NCBI GenBank assembly: GCA_963717745.1
Contig: CAVQXJ010000023.1
Coordinates: 1 to 64,000 of the forward strand
Reading direction: 5' to 3'
Length of the DNA stretch: 64,000 nt
Source: JACCXG01 sp963717745
GTDB lineage: Bacteria; Acidobacteriota; Vicinamibacteria; Vicinamibacterales; 2-12-FULL-66-21
The position numbers were made by a program, and so were the translations under genes. Within the stretch, counting starts at the first letter, position 1, and each line of letters opens with the position of its first letter. Shown here piece by piece: positions 43,274-52,742 of this stretch. The notes below the pieces were generated by a model. That model was not told the DNA's origin and searched no databases. It saw only the letters and a list, made by a program, of their open reading frames with translations.

Positions 43274-44920
43274 ATGCATCTGAATAAGTCAGTCGTTCTG
43301 GCGATGGCTGTCGCCGCGAGCTTCGGCGCGCAGCCGTCAGTGAGTTACGACTTGGTCGTGTACGGCGGCACTTCGGCGGGAATCATCGCGGCGGTGCAGG
43401 CCCGGAAGATGGGGAAGTCGGTCGTGGTGGTGGCGCCCGAGACTCATCTCGGCGGGCTCTCCAGCGGCGGACTCGGGTTCACCGACACCGGCGACAAGTC
43501 GGTGATCGGCGGGCTCTCGCGGGAGTTCTACCGGCGCGTGTGGGCGCACTACGACGCGCCGGGAGCCTGGACCTGGCAGAAGCGCGAGGAGTACGGCAAC
43601 AAGGGACAGGGCACGCCCGCGATGGACGGCGAGCACCGCACGATGTGGATCTTCGAGCCGCGGGTGGCCGAGCGGGTGTTCGAAGATCTGGTGAAGGAGC
43701 ATCGGATTCCCGTGCACCGCGGCGAGTGGCTCAACCGCGCCAGCGGTGTCGCCAGGCGCGATGGACGCATCACCGCGATCACCACACTCGCCGGACGCAC
43801 CTATGCGGGCCGGATGTTCATCGACGCGACCTACGAGGGTGATCTGATGGCCGCCGCCGGCGTCGAGTATCGGGTCGGACGCGAGGCGCAATCGGCCTAC
43901 GGCGAGAAGTGGAACGGCGTGCAGACCGGTGTGCTCCATCATCGCCATCACTTCGGCGTCTTCAAGACGCCGATCAGCCCCTACGTGGTCCCGGGCAACC
44001 CGGCGAGCGGGCTGCTGCCGCGCATCAGCGCGGCGCCGCCTGGCGAGTATGGCCAGGCCGATCAGCGGATCCAGGCCTACTGCTACCGGATGTGTCTGAC
44101 CGACCATCCCGGCAACCGCATTCCCTTTCCGAAGCCGGAAGGCTACGACCCTCGCCAGTACGAGCTGTTGCTGCGGATCTTCGAGGCCGGCTGGCGGGAG
44201 ACCTTCCAGAAGTTCGACGCGATTCCGAACCGCAAGACCGACACCAACAATCACGGCCCCTTCAGCACCGACAACATCGGGATGAACTACGACTATCCCG
44301 ATGCCTCCTACGCGCGGCGCCGCGAGATCCTGCAAGAGCACGAGCGCTATCAGAAGGGCTGGCTCTATTTCATCGCGAACGATCCGCGGGTCCCCGCCGA
44401 GGTGCGCGACGAGATGCGCAAGTGGGGATTGGCGAAGGACGAGTTCACCGACAACGGCGGCTGGCCGCACCAGATCTACGTGCGCGAGGCCAGGCGCATG
44501 CTGGGCCTGTTCGTGATGACCGAGCACGAGCTGCTCAAGACCCGGCCGACGCCCGATCCGGTCGGCATGGGGTCCTACACCATCGACTCGCACAACGTGC
44601 AGCGGTATGTCACCCCCGACGGTGGAGTGCAGAACGAAGGGGACATCGGCGTCTCGACCAACGGCCCGTACTCGATTGCCTACGGCGCGCTGGTGCCCCG
44701 GCGCGGCCAGGCGGACAACCTGCTGGTCCCGGTGTGCGTGTCGAGCTCGCACATCGCTTTCGGGTCGATCCGGATGGAGCCGGTGTTCATGGTGCTCGGC
44801 CAGACGGCGGCCACCGCCGCGGCGCTGGCCCTCGATGCCGGCGTCGCCGTGCAGGACCTGCCGTACGCGCGGCTGCGCGATCGGCTGCTGAAGGACGGGC
44901 AGATACTGGAGCGGCGCTAA
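43274..44920 (+). CDS. FAD-dependent oxidoreductase (FAD_oxidored type), exported
   Basis: The 548-residue protein has a short leader (LNKSVVLAMAVAASFGAQPS) and an N-terminal dinucleotide fold DLVVYGGTSAGIIAAVQARK with GKSVVVVAPETHLGGLSSGG (G-x-G-x-x-G; GGLSSGGLG). Mid-sequence are FIDATYEGDLMAAAGVEYRV and GTPAMDGEHRTMW. Late blocks (YTIDSHNVQRYVTPDGGVQN, RMEPVFMVLGQTAATAAALA) match the FAD-dependent oxidoreductases of the PF12831 type common in Planctomycetes and Acidobacteria. It likely oxidises a sugar or amine in the periplasm. It precedes the convergent VWFA operon after repeat E. Confidence 0.85.
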   Translation: MHLNKSVVLAMAVAASFGAQPSVSYDLVVYGGTSAGIIAAVQARKMGKSVVVVAPETHLGGLSSGGLGFTDTGDKSVIGGLSREFYRRVWAHYDAPGAWTWQKREEYGNKGQGTPAMDGEHRTMWIFEPRVAERVFEDLVKEHRIPVHRGEWLNRASGVARRDGRITAITTLAGRTYAGRMFIDATYEGDLMAAAGVEYRVGREAQSAYGEKWNGVQTGVLHHRHHFGVFKTPISPYVVPGNPASGLLPRISAAPPGEYGQADQRIQAYCYRMCLTDHPGNRIPFPKPEGYDPRQYELLLRIFEAGWRETFQKFDAIPNRKTDTNNHGPFSTDNIGMNYDYPDASYARRREILQEHERYQKGWLYFIANDPRVPAEVRDEMRKWGLAKDEFTDNGGWPHQIYVREARRMLGLFVMTEHELLKTRPTPDPVGMGSYTIDSHNVQRYVTPDGGVQNEGDIGVSTNGPYSIAYGALVPRRGQADNLLVPVCVSSSHIAFGSIRMEPVFMVLGQTAATAAALALDAGVAVQDLPYARLRDRLLKDGQILERR

Positions 44921-44931
44921 TGCGCCGCTTG

Positions 44932-45057
44932 GCAATGCCAAGAATGCCTAAAATGCCAAGATTGAAAGACCCTGGCCTCTCCGCCGCGCTGATGTGCGCC
45001 TGGGTGATTGTCAAATTTTGGCAATTTTGGCATTCCTGGCAATTTTGGCATTCCTCG
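44932..45057. repeat. word-built inverted repeat, family E (TGCCAAAA words)
   Basis: The left arm has GGCAATGCCAAGAATGCCTA and AAATGCCAAGATTG, and the right arm has CAAATTTTGGCAATTTTGGC and ATTCCTGGCAATTTTGGCAT. The two convergent genes end at 44920 and 45063, so it is placed where a bidirectional terminator is expected. Confidence 0.75.
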
Positions 45058-45062
45058 CGAGC

Positions 45063-48056
45063 CTACTTCTTCGCAGCGGCGAGCCAGGTATCGATCAGCG
45101 CCAGGGAGGGACCCCCGCGCACGCGATAGGCGTCGGCGAGCTTCACCATGCGCGCCCGATCCTGCTCGACGCCGACGATCGGCTTCCCGTTGTGGAAGGC
45201 TTCGTACAGGACCAGCAGGCCGGTGGCCAGTGACGGCTCGTCGTCCATCTTGCGATCCACGAGCTCGTCGAGTGTCTGCAGGCCGTCGGCATATTCCCCC
45301 GCCATCAACGCCGCCAGCACGAACCGGCGCTTGATCCCGTCATCGTCGGGCCAGCGCGAGCGTGCCTTGTCGAGGGTCTCGAGCGCGAGCTCGCCGTTGT
45401 CCTGCCGCAGCAGCGCATCGGCGAGCAGCGTGTGGAGGGGGAGCGCGTCCCCTTCCTTGATCAGCGCCGTGCGCCAGGCGCCGGTGGCCTCCTTGTCGTT
45501 GCCGCCGGCGGCATAGCAGGCGCCGAGATAGATCATCGCCGGGTAGAAGTCCGCCGACGCGCGCATCGCGCTGCGGAACGAGTTGGCGGCGAGCTCCAGC
45601 TTGTTCTGCGAGAGCAGCGAGACTCCTTTCAAGAACGCGGCGACCGGCGACTGCGCGGCCAGCACGTCCGACACATAAAGCTGGCCGATGTTCGCGCGGG
45701 CATCACGCACGAGATCGCGGATCATCGGCGACGCCGCATCCGGGCGCGCCGACACGCGATCGAGGAATGCGCCGAGCACCTGCGGCGACGTGACGTGATC
45801 GACGGCAAACGGCGGCACTCTCGCGACCGCCCGCGCCACGGTGGCCCGCGGCGCCAGCGAGCCGGCGATCGACCCGCCGGCGACCACCGTGTCCGGCGGC
45901 AGCGCCGCCGCCGTCAACGTGAACGGGCGGCGGACCTCACCGATGACCGCGGTGCCCGACTTCACCTTCGCGCGGGCGAAGTACGACCCGGGCGGCAGCA
46001 CGCGCATGTCGGAGACGCCCTGCGCCAGCATCGATCCGCTCCGGTTGTTGGCGAGGGTCGCCGAGGTCTGGACGAGCGACGGGCCATCGGCGGTGGTGGC
46101 GATTTCGAACTCCACTTCGGTGTTCTGCAGCTGCGCGCGATCGCCGTCGAGATCGATCTGCACGGCCAGCCGCTCGTCCTGCCGCACCGTGTCGACCGCG
46201 AGCCGCGGCTCGCCGCGACCCGGCGCGGGCACCCGCAACAGCAGCGGAGCGCTCGCCGTCAGCGGGCCGAGCGCCGCCCGGTGGGCGTCGATCCGGTGGT
46301 CGACCGATCCGACGCGGCCGGCCCCATCGATGACCGCGACGCGGAGGACGTAGCCGCCCGGCGCCACCGGCACGTTGGCCGTAAAGGCCAGGCCGTCGCC
46401 GCGCGGCTCGCCGATCGGCTGCTCGCCGGCGAGCAGCTTGGTGCCGTCGAGATTGCGGACCAGCAGCTGCACCGTCGCCTCACCCGGGTCGAGCCTCGAG
46501 GCTTCGCCCGACAGCACGATCCTCACACGCGACGCATCCTCGGGATCGGCGGTGAGGTAGCTGGTGACGCGGAGCGCGACCGCGGTGGCCGGGATCGGCG
46601 CCTCGAGCGCCGAGGACAACCGCGCCGCCCAATCGCGATCGTCGTAGGTCCGCACGTCGAAGACTTCACGCGCCCGTACCGTGACGCTGGGCCGCGCCAC
46701 CTGCACCTTCATGCGCCGCCCCTTGCCGTCGGCGTCGCTCGCGTCCTTCTCCACGCCGATCCGGTAGAAGCCGGACAGCTCGCGGCTGAGCCGCGTGAAC
46801 ACCGCATCGGCGCCGACTTCGGCTCGAAACGAGCTGCCGCCGGTCATGCTCGCCACCGTGTCGAGCGGGGAGGACTGGAGATAGCTGTCGTTGGCCGGCG
46901 TGGCGCTCATCATGCGCCGGCTGGCCGAGCCCGCCGACCCCGGCACGAACAGCGTGTAGAGCGTGGCGCGCGCCGCGGCGGCTTCGCCGGCCACGGTGGC
47001 CATCAAGGTGTGCTGTTCGCGATCGTCCAGCGGCCATCCGCCCGAGATCAGGATGATCGTCTTGTCGCCGCGTACCCGCTCCAGCACGGACAGCAGCTGC
47101 CGGAACGAGTTCACGCTCGTCTGCGACGTCATCTGAGCCCCGCGCCAGGCCCATTCCGCCCGCATCTGGAGATCACGGGTGCAGCTGTCGCCCCCCAGCC
47201 CACCGCCGCCGCCACTGGAGCGTGGTGTCGTTCCACCCCCGCCGCCTCCGCCACCCCCGCCGCCGCCCTGTGACGATCCACCCGCCCCGCCACCGCCTGT
47301 GCCGCCGCCCTGCGTGCCACCACCACCCTGGGTCCCCCCGGTCGTCGGAGCGCCCTGGCTCGGACCCGCGGACACCGGCGCACCCCCGGACGAGCCCCCG
47401 AACGGATCGCCAATCGCACGCCCGCACTCGCGCTGGCCGACGTTGCGCAGCGCCAGCAGACTGCGGTTCGCGATGTCCCGCGCCTCCGACAGGCTGCCGA
47501 ATTCCCACGCCGTGTCGTTGGGGCTCTGTCCGACCACCTTGCCGAGCGCATCGCGCACGCGGTCGTGGGCCCAGGTGAAGTTGACGTTGGGACCGGCGGG
47601 CAGGAGCATCAGCGCCGATCGATCGACGAACGACAGATTCTCGAAGAATCGCGAGGCCGCCCGGGCCACATGCCGCACGTTGCCGGGCTCGAGCGTTCCC
47701 TGATCGACGACGAATACGAAGAGCCGGCCGAGGCCGGCACCGTCGTTGGTGCTGATCGAGGCCAGCTCGCCCGACACCGTGTTCACGCGTGCGGCGGCGG
47801 TGTCGACGTACTCCGCGCTCACGACCCGCCGCGGCTGTCCGGCCACGGTGACGGTGAAGTCGCCGGTCGCCAGGCCGCGCATCGGCTGTCCCTGCCGATC
47901 GACGACGCCGACGTCGACCGTGACCAGCTCGACGCTGGTTTTGAACGCCGGGATCGGCTGTGGCGATTGCTGCGCCCACAACGTCGCCCCGCCGAGTGCC
48001 AGCAGCGCCGCGCCGGCCGTCATCCGCACGGTTGCTCTCGATCGATTCGTCTTCAT
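45063..48056 (-). CDS. large secreted VWFA-related protein with Gly-rich linker and TPR tail
   Basis: The 997-residue protein has a signal peptide (MTAGAALLALGGATLWAQQS). The N-terminal VWFA-related block reads TVDVGVVDRQGQPMRGLATG and LFVFVVDQGTLEPGNVRHVA, where the usual MIDAS DxSxS is DQGTL, so metal binding is doubtful. At residues about 218-290 lies a Gly/Ser/Thr-rich linker with a run of 12 Gly. A second VWA-like half follows (TIILISGGWPLDDREQHTLM, RELSGFYRIGVEKDASDADG). The C-terminus is helical and TPR-like (MIYLGACYAAGGNDKEATGA, LPLHTLLADALLRQDNGELA). It starts 2 bases after the VWFA gene stop (48059), so it is the last gene of the three-gene set. Confidence 0.8.
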   Translation of the reverse strand: MKTNRSRATVRMTAGAALLALGGATLWAQQSPQPIPAFKTSVELVTVDVGVVDRQGQPMRGLATGDFTVTVAGQPRRVVSAEYVDTAAARVNTVSGELASISTNDGAGLGRLFVFVVDQGTLEPGNVRHVARAASRFFENLSFVDRSALMLLPAGPNVNFTWAHDRVRDALGKVVGQSPNDTAWEFGSLSEARDIANRSLLALRNVGQRECGRAIGDPFGGSSGGAPVSAGPSQGAPTTGGTQGGGGTQGGGTGGGGAGGSSQGGGGGGGGGGGGTTPRSSGGGGGLGGDSCTRDLQMRAEWAWRGAQMTSQTSVNSFRQLLSVLERVRGDKTIILISGGWPLDDREQHTLMATVAGEAAAARATLYTLFVPGSAGSASRRMMSATPANDSYLQSSPLDTVASMTGGSSFRAEVGADAVFTRLSRELSGFYRIGVEKDASDADGKGRRMKVQVARPSVTVRAREVFDVRTYDDRDWAARLSSALEAPIPATAVALRVTSYLTADPEDASRVRIVLSGEASRLDPGEATVQLLVRNLDGTKLLAGEQPIGEPRGDGLAFTANVPVAPGGYVLRVAVIDGAGRVGSVDHRIDAHRAALGPLTASAPLLLRVPAPGRGEPRLAVDTVRQDERLAVQIDLDGDRAQLQNTEVEFEIATTADGPSLVQTSATLANNRSGSMLAQGVSDMRVLPPGSYFARAKVKSGTAVIGEVRRPFTLTAAALPPDTVVAGGSIAGSLAPRATVARAVARVPPFAVDHVTSPQVLGAFLDRVSARPDAASPMIRDLVRDARANIGQLYVSDVLAAQSPVAAFLKGVSLLSQNKLELAANSFRSAMRASADFYPAMIYLGACYAAGGNDKEATGAWRTALIKEGDALPLHTLLADALLRQDNGELALETLDKARSRWPDDDGIKRRFVLAALMAGEYADGLQTLDELVDRKMDDEPSLATGLLVLYEAFHNGKPIVGVEQDRARMVKLADAYRVRGGPSLALIDTWLAAAKK

Positions 48057-48058
48057 GG

Positions 48059-49261
48059 CTACCTTCCCGCCTGCTGTGGACTGCCCGCGAGGTATCCCTG
48101 ACGGGCGCGGATATCGTAGTTGCCTTTCCGCACCCGGACCTTGATGTTCCGCCACTTGCCGTCTTGCTTCGCGTTGAGAGGAGAGTACGAGAGCACGTAC
48201 TGGTTGGCCAGTTCCGACACGATTTCGTCGAACACCGCGTCCAGCTCGCTGGTGTCCTTCGGGAAGAACGGCTTGCCGCCGGTCGACCGGGCGTAGCTCT
48301 CCAGGCTGGCGCGAAGCTGGGGAATCGTGGCGCCGCCGCCGAAGCCGATCGTGTAGAGCATCGCGTCGCTGGCCTGCACGCGCGCCATCGCGGTTTCGCG
48401 CCGGGTCAGGCTGTTGCGGTCGTCGCCATCCGAAAAAATGACGATACCCTTGCGGCCGGTCTCGCGGCTGACCAGGTCGAGCGTGCGGACCGTGGCATCG
48501 TACAGCGCGGTCCCGCCCCACGAGGTCAGCAGGTCGACCGCATCTTCGCGGGTCCGGCGATCCTTTTCGCGTTCGGCCGCGATGAACATGGTGTCGTTGA
48601 AACCGACCAGCGTGGCCGCGTCTCCCATCCGCAGTCGCGACAGCAGTTGCTTCACCGCCGGTTTGACGTCGACCAGCGCCTTCTCCATGCTGCCGCTGAC
48701 GTCGATCGCCAGGACCAGATCGAGCGGCACGTTATCGCTGACCAGGCTCGCGATCGGCTGGCGCACGCCGTCTTCGAACAGCTCGAAATCCTGCTGTTTC
48801 AGTCCCTTCACGAAGGTCCCGCCGTCGGTCACGATCAGCGGCACCAGGACCGCCGAGGCGCGAATCCGTTCCGCGTAGCCGATGTCCCGGGTCCGGAGAT
48901 TGTCCACCAGCCGCCGGCCGTCCTTCAGCGTGGCGACCACCCGGATGTGATGGCCCCGCACGACGTCGCCGGGTTCGAAGGCGCAGGTGAAGGGGGGCCG
49001 ATCGAGCGTGCACGCGACCCGGCCGTTGACGGAGAAGGTCATGGAGCGAACGTTCGCCGCGTCCGCCGCGGGATCGATCGCCACGTCGATGCGGGTATTG
49101 CCGCTCACCAGGATGTCCGCTGCCGGAGCGGTGATGCGAAGGGTCGATCCCTGCTTCGCGAGGGCGGGCGCCGACAGAATCGCGATCGCCACGACGGTGC
49201 CAACGGAGGTCAGTGTCCGGATCATCGAAGACGCCATCTCTCGGCTCGAGTTGCTCCTCAT
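48059..49261 (-). CDS. VWFA-related secreted protein
   Basis: The 400-residue protein has a leader (TLTSVGTVVAIAILSAPALA), a beta N-terminus (GSTLRITAPAADILVSGNTR) and a complete VWA: LVLAIDVSGSMEKALVDVKP (DxSxS), TALYDATVRTLDLVSRETGR (Thr ligand) and IVIFSDGDDRNSL. It ends LSYSPLNAKQDGKWRNIKVR and a motif shared with the VWFA gene at 12706. Its ATG at 49261 overlaps the upstream stop (49258) as ATGA, and its stop is 2 bases before the next ATG, so the three proteins are made in step. ATG 49237 is an alternative start. Confidence 0.85.
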   Translation of the reverse strand: MRSNSSREMASSMIRTLTSVGTVVAIAILSAPALAKQGSTLRITAPAADILVSGNTRIDVAIDPAADAANVRSMTFSVNGRVACTLDRPPFTCAFEPGDVVRGHHIRVVATLKDGRRLVDNLRTRDIGYAERIRASAVLVPLIVTDGGTFVKGLKQQDFELFEDGVRQPIASLVSDNVPLDLVLAIDVSGSMEKALVDVKPAVKQLLSRLRMGDAATLVGFNDTMFIAAEREKDRRTREDAVDLLTSWGGTALYDATVRTLDLVSRETGRKGIVIFSDGDDRNSLTRRETAMARVQASDAMLYTIGFGGGATIPQLRASLESYARSTGGKPFFPKDTSELDAVFDEIVSELANQYVLSYSPLNAKQDGKWRNIKVRVRKGNYDIRARQGYLAGSPQQAGR

Positions 49262-52140
49262 CGTTGCGGTTGCGGCGGGTACGAGGGTGGTGCTCCAGGC
49301 GACCGTTGCGATGCCGGCGCGCTGCTGTCGGCGATCGGCACCAGCGGGCCATCGGTGGTCAACAACGCCAGGTACTGCTCGACGCGGTCGATGGTGAGCG
49401 CGTCGACGTAGTCGACCAAACCCTGCCGATCGTCGAAATCACGCGAGCGGACGTTGAGAACGAAGTCCCAGGTCGCCGAGGCCAGCACTGCCGGCAGCAG
49501 CGCGGCCGGCATCCGGAGCTCGGCGAGCATCTCCGCAAGCCGCAGATTGAGATCCGGAAATCCCGTCGCCATCACGCCGGTATGCCAGCGACCGGTGAGG
49601 AGGTCGGTCTTGCCCCTCAGCGGCAGTTGCAGACAGGAGCAGCCGACCCGCGGCTCGCCAGCCGCGCCCCAGGCGTCAAGTCGTGCCGGTCGCGGACCGT
49701 CCGACAATCCCAGTAACAGCAGTTCGTAGGGAGACAGCCGCGCCGCGGCGGCGGACTGGCCCGCGGCCCAGAGCAGCAACGTCCGCCGCGCGGGTGGCAG
49801 ATCGAGCGCACTGGCGATGGCCTGGAGTTCGCCGTCCGAGCGAATGCCGGCCAGCCGCTCGCGGCCGCGCCGGACCGCCGCGACCAGGGACTGGTGATCG
49901 GTGCCGGTCAGCTGCGGGCCCTCCATCAGCACCACCGCTTCGGTGAGCACCCGCCGGTCTTCGTCGTTCAGCGTCGGCCGCCTCGACGGTGGCCGGGTCG
50001 AGACCCTGACGAGAGAGAGCGGCGCGAGCACGACGTCGAGCCCGAGGAGTGAGCCGGTGACATGCCAATCGCGCATCCGGTCCGCGCCGGCGGCCGGCCG
50101 CCGCCAGGCGCCCAGCCGGCCGAAGCCGGGCAGGCTGAGGCCCAAATCGTGCCGGCTCGCGGCGTCGGCCGCGTGAACCGGGGCGCCATCCGGCTGCCCG
50201 AGCGCCATCGCGTAGACCAGCTCGGTCACCCCTCGTGCGAGAAACGTGTCCGCCAGCAGTCGAAGCCGCGGCGCGACGCGGGTCGCGTTCTTCGTGTCCC
50301 CGGACCGCGCCGCACGCGTCAGCGCGGTCACGATCTCGCGGCACCGCGTGCCGAGATCGGCGGACTGCCGCCGCTCTGGACCAGTGCACGCCACCGCGAC
50401 GAGGGCGGCGTCCACGTTCTCAGCCTGCCGGGTGAGCGCCGGCGGCGGGACGCCGTTCCCCTCGAGCACCGTCGCCGCAGCCACGAGCGAGGCCGCGGTG
50501 GTCAGGTACGGCAGCGCCGAGTCGTCCAGCAGACGGCGGAGCCGCGCGGATTCGGCGCCCGCCGGGTCGACACGATACCGCGTGCCTTCCCAATCGACGA
50601 CATCGCCGCGGAGCGGCGCCGGGCCTGATATCAGGGTCAAGACGCGGTCGTCGAGGCCGTGCACCGTGTCGCCGTCGCTCTTCACTCCGCCGATCGTCCC
50701 GCCGAGCCATTCGACGACCTGGCCGGCATAGTCGCCGCGCGCGTCCGGATCGATCGCCGCGAGCGCGGCGATCGCGGCGGTGGCCTGCGGCTGGTCGAGG
50801 CTGCCGCGCGTGAGGGCCCGCCCGACGATCGCGAGGGCGCCCTGAAACTGCGTCAGCGTCACCGCCGCGCGGCGGTCGTCGTCGATCGCCGCGAGGGCGG
50901 CGGCGCGGCGTACGGCCGCGGCATAGACGGGGATTGCCGTGAGGCGTGCCCGTTCCAGTGCGGCGATCAGGGCCGGATACTGCGCTACGGCGCGCGTGGC
51001 CACGACCGCGTCCCGGGCGAGGTCAGGCGTGAGCGAGGCGAGCCGGCGCGAGGCGAACAGGACCTGTTGATAAGGCGTCCGGATCACCGCTTGCCCGCCG
51101 GTGAAGATCTGTTCGCAGAGTCGCGTGAAGTCGGCGGGAGTCCCCCCGGCCATGGCGCCGCGTTCGCGATCGACCGGGTCATCGCCGAATACCAGCGTCC
51201 AGAAGGCCGCGGTCCCGGGCACGCGCGGCACGCCGCCGGCATCGATGGTGAGATCGGAGACGAGCAGAGCGGGATCGAGGCTGGGACGCCAGAACGGCCG
51301 CTCCGGGATCTCCCAGCCGGTCGCCACCCGTTCGAACACCGCGAGCATCCTGCGGGCCGCGGTGGTCCGGATCGCCACGTCGTCGGTATCCAACGAGAGC
51401 AGCACCTGGCGCTCGGCCGGCGTCAGTTGGGCAGCCGCTCCATAAAAGTAGGCGAGGCGCCCCTCGCTGGCGGCGAGCAGAGCGCGCACGAAGTCGAGCG
51501 GTTCGGTGACTTGCCGTCCGACGAGGGCCTGCCATCCGGGCAGGGCTGCGGCGTCTCCCGGAACCTGGATCGATCCGTTGGCGACCCGGATTCCCGGTGA
51601 TGCCAACAGAAAGGCCGGCGCATGACGCTCGGTGATCTCGGTCAACAGCGCCGGGTTGGCTCCGAACCACTGCCGGGTGGCGGGATCGAGAGCCAGCAGC
51701 GCGCAATACATCAAGGATGCGGACGGCGAGCGCAGCAACTCGTCGAGGAGCGATCCCGACAGGACGCGGCCGCCGAACATCGCGCTCGTCCAGATCGCCG
51801 GGGTGAGGGGAAGGGGCACGAGGTCGCCCGGCGATCCGCCACCCCCCCGGCTTCGGTAGAAGACATCGAGCAGCGGCTTCAGCGTCTCCTGCCGCCTGAG
51901 CCCCCTGGTCCCGACCGGCGTTTCGAACGATCGCCGGATCACGTCGATGAGGAGCACGCTCGGGTCGGCGAGACTGTCGTTCAGCGCGGCGCGCGCCGCC
52001 ACCAGCCCGCCCGGCAACGGCACGGCCGACATCGTCGTGTCGCGCCCGGCCGGCTCCTGGGCCGGCACCAACGCTGGTGCCAGGAGCATGACGGCGAACG
52101 ACACGCCAAGCAAAGCGCGAACGCGAAGTGGCTGACGCAT
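49258..52140 (-). CDS. 960-residue secreted protein of unknown function, VWFA operon
   Basis: It starts with a signal peptide (RVRALLGVSFAVMLLAPALV) and then a long, mostly helical and Ala/Leu/Arg-rich body without recognised domains. Segments such as LPGWQALVGRQVTEPLDFVR, LLASEGRLAYFYGAAAQLTP-like blocks and RHDLGLSLPGFGRLGAWRRP recur in a pattern that suggests stacked helices. A Cys pair lies late (VGCSCLQLPLRGKTDLLTGR). There are no transmembrane helices after the leader. It is first in a coupled operon with two VWFA proteins, suggesting a complex outside the cytoplasm in which this is the scaffold. Frame and length are clean, so the gene is real, but the family is unrecognised. Confidence 0.75.
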   Translation of the reverse strand: MRQPLRVRALLGVSFAVMLLAPALVPAQEPAGRDTTMSAVPLPGGLVAARAALNDSLADPSVLLIDVIRRSFETPVGTRGLRRQETLKPLLDVFYRSRGGGGSPGDLVPLPLTPAIWTSAMFGGRVLSGSLLDELLRSPSASLMYCALLALDPATRQWFGANPALLTEITERHAPAFLLASPGIRVANGSIQVPGDAAALPGWQALVGRQVTEPLDFVRALLAASEGRLAYFYGAAAQLTPAERQVLLSLDTDDVAIRTTAARRMLAVFERVATGWEIPERPFWRPSLDPALLVSDLTIDAGGVPRVPGTAAFWTLVFGDDPVDRERGAMAGGTPADFTRLCEQIFTGGQAVIRTPYQQVLFASRRLASLTPDLARDAVVATRAVAQYPALIAALERARLTAIPVYAAAVRRAAALAAIDDDRRAAVTLTQFQGALAIVGRALTRGSLDQPQATAAIAALAAIDPDARGDYAGQVVEWLGGTIGGVKSDGDTVHGLDDRVLTLISGPAPLRGDVVDWEGTRYRVDPAGAESARLRRLLDDSALPYLTTAASLVAAATVLEGNGVPPPALTRQAENVDAALVAVACTGPERRQSADLGTRCREIVTALTRAARSGDTKNATRVAPRLRLLADTFLARGVTELVYAMALGQPDGAPVHAADAASRHDLGLSLPGFGRLGAWRRPAAGADRMRDWHVTGSLLGLDVVLAPLSLVRVSTRPPSRRPTLNDEDRRVLTEAVVLMEGPQLTGTDHQSLVAAVRRGRERLAGIRSDGELQAIASALDLPPARRTLLLWAAGQSAAAARLSPYELLLLGLSDGPRPARLDAWGAAGEPRVGCSCLQLPLRGKTDLLTGRWHTGVMATGFPDLNLRLAEMLAELRMPAALLPAVLASATWDFVLNVRSRDFDDRQGLVDYVDALTIDRVEQYLALLTTDGPLVPIADSSAPASQRSPGAPPSYPPQPQR

Positions 52141-52742
52141 GACAGCCGTGTGACTTGGAGGGATGGGCCGGCGTGCGGAACTGCCGCCGGCTGGGAGTCC
52201 CTGAAGCCGGTATTCTGCACCCCGCCCCGAAAATTACAAGTTCTATCTCCTGTCCAGCCGCTTCGTCTCGCCGGGAGAGACTGAATCGACGCGGCGGGGG
52301 AGGCGACGGAGGTACCGGATTGCAAGAACGGAGCAACGGAGCCAACGAAGGATACGGAAAAGAAAATCAATTTTTCTTTTCCGATACCTCCGTTTTCTCC
52401 GTTGCTCCGTTTTTGAGATCCGGTACCTTGATATACCTCCTCCGTCTCGAGCCAGGGGTCATACGGGCCCGGTTCCCGCCGTGGCGCCTCCGTTTACTGA
52501 TTTCGTGACGCGTTTCGTTCTCCGTCGATCCGGCCCACCGCCACCGCGCCCGCGGTCCCCGAAACACCGGCATTCGTCGCGTTCTGCCAGCCATCGCCAT
52601 GGCGGCGATTTTGCTCTGGCCTGAGACTTCCGCGGTCACCATGCAGGGCCTCGCGAAGGCACGACGTGGCGGTTCGTCCGCCGCGCTCGTGCGGGCGACT
52701 TCGCGCGGCCCTCATGTCCCGCCAACCAGACTGGAGATCCGA
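52141..52742. other. intergenic region with a long hairpin
   Basis: These 602 bases lie between divergent genes and hold repeat family F (next entry). The strong site TGGAGATCCG just before 52743 belongs to the downstream gene. No further gene was found: an upstream in-frame extension of the downstream gene from 52599 (MAAILLWPETSAVTMQG) is rejected because the 52743 start has a good leader and ribosome site. Confidence 0.6.
52300..52445. repeat. word-built inverted repeat, family F (ACGGAGCAACGGAG words)
   Basis: Two arms of about 70 bases pair imperfectly. The left has GGTACCGGAT, AACGGAGCAACGGAG and TACGGAAAAGAAAAT. The right has TTTTTCTTTTCCGATA, CTCCGTTGCTCCGTTTTTGA and ATCCGGTACC. The central loop is about 6 bases, so the structure is one long hairpin. 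It lies between divergent genes and ends in GGTATATCAAGG-like pairing. Confidence 0.75.

Noticed and set aside
45432..47273. Plus-strand frame of 613 codons opposite the large VWFA protein
   Set aside because: It is an Arg-rich shadow with no start signal or domain.
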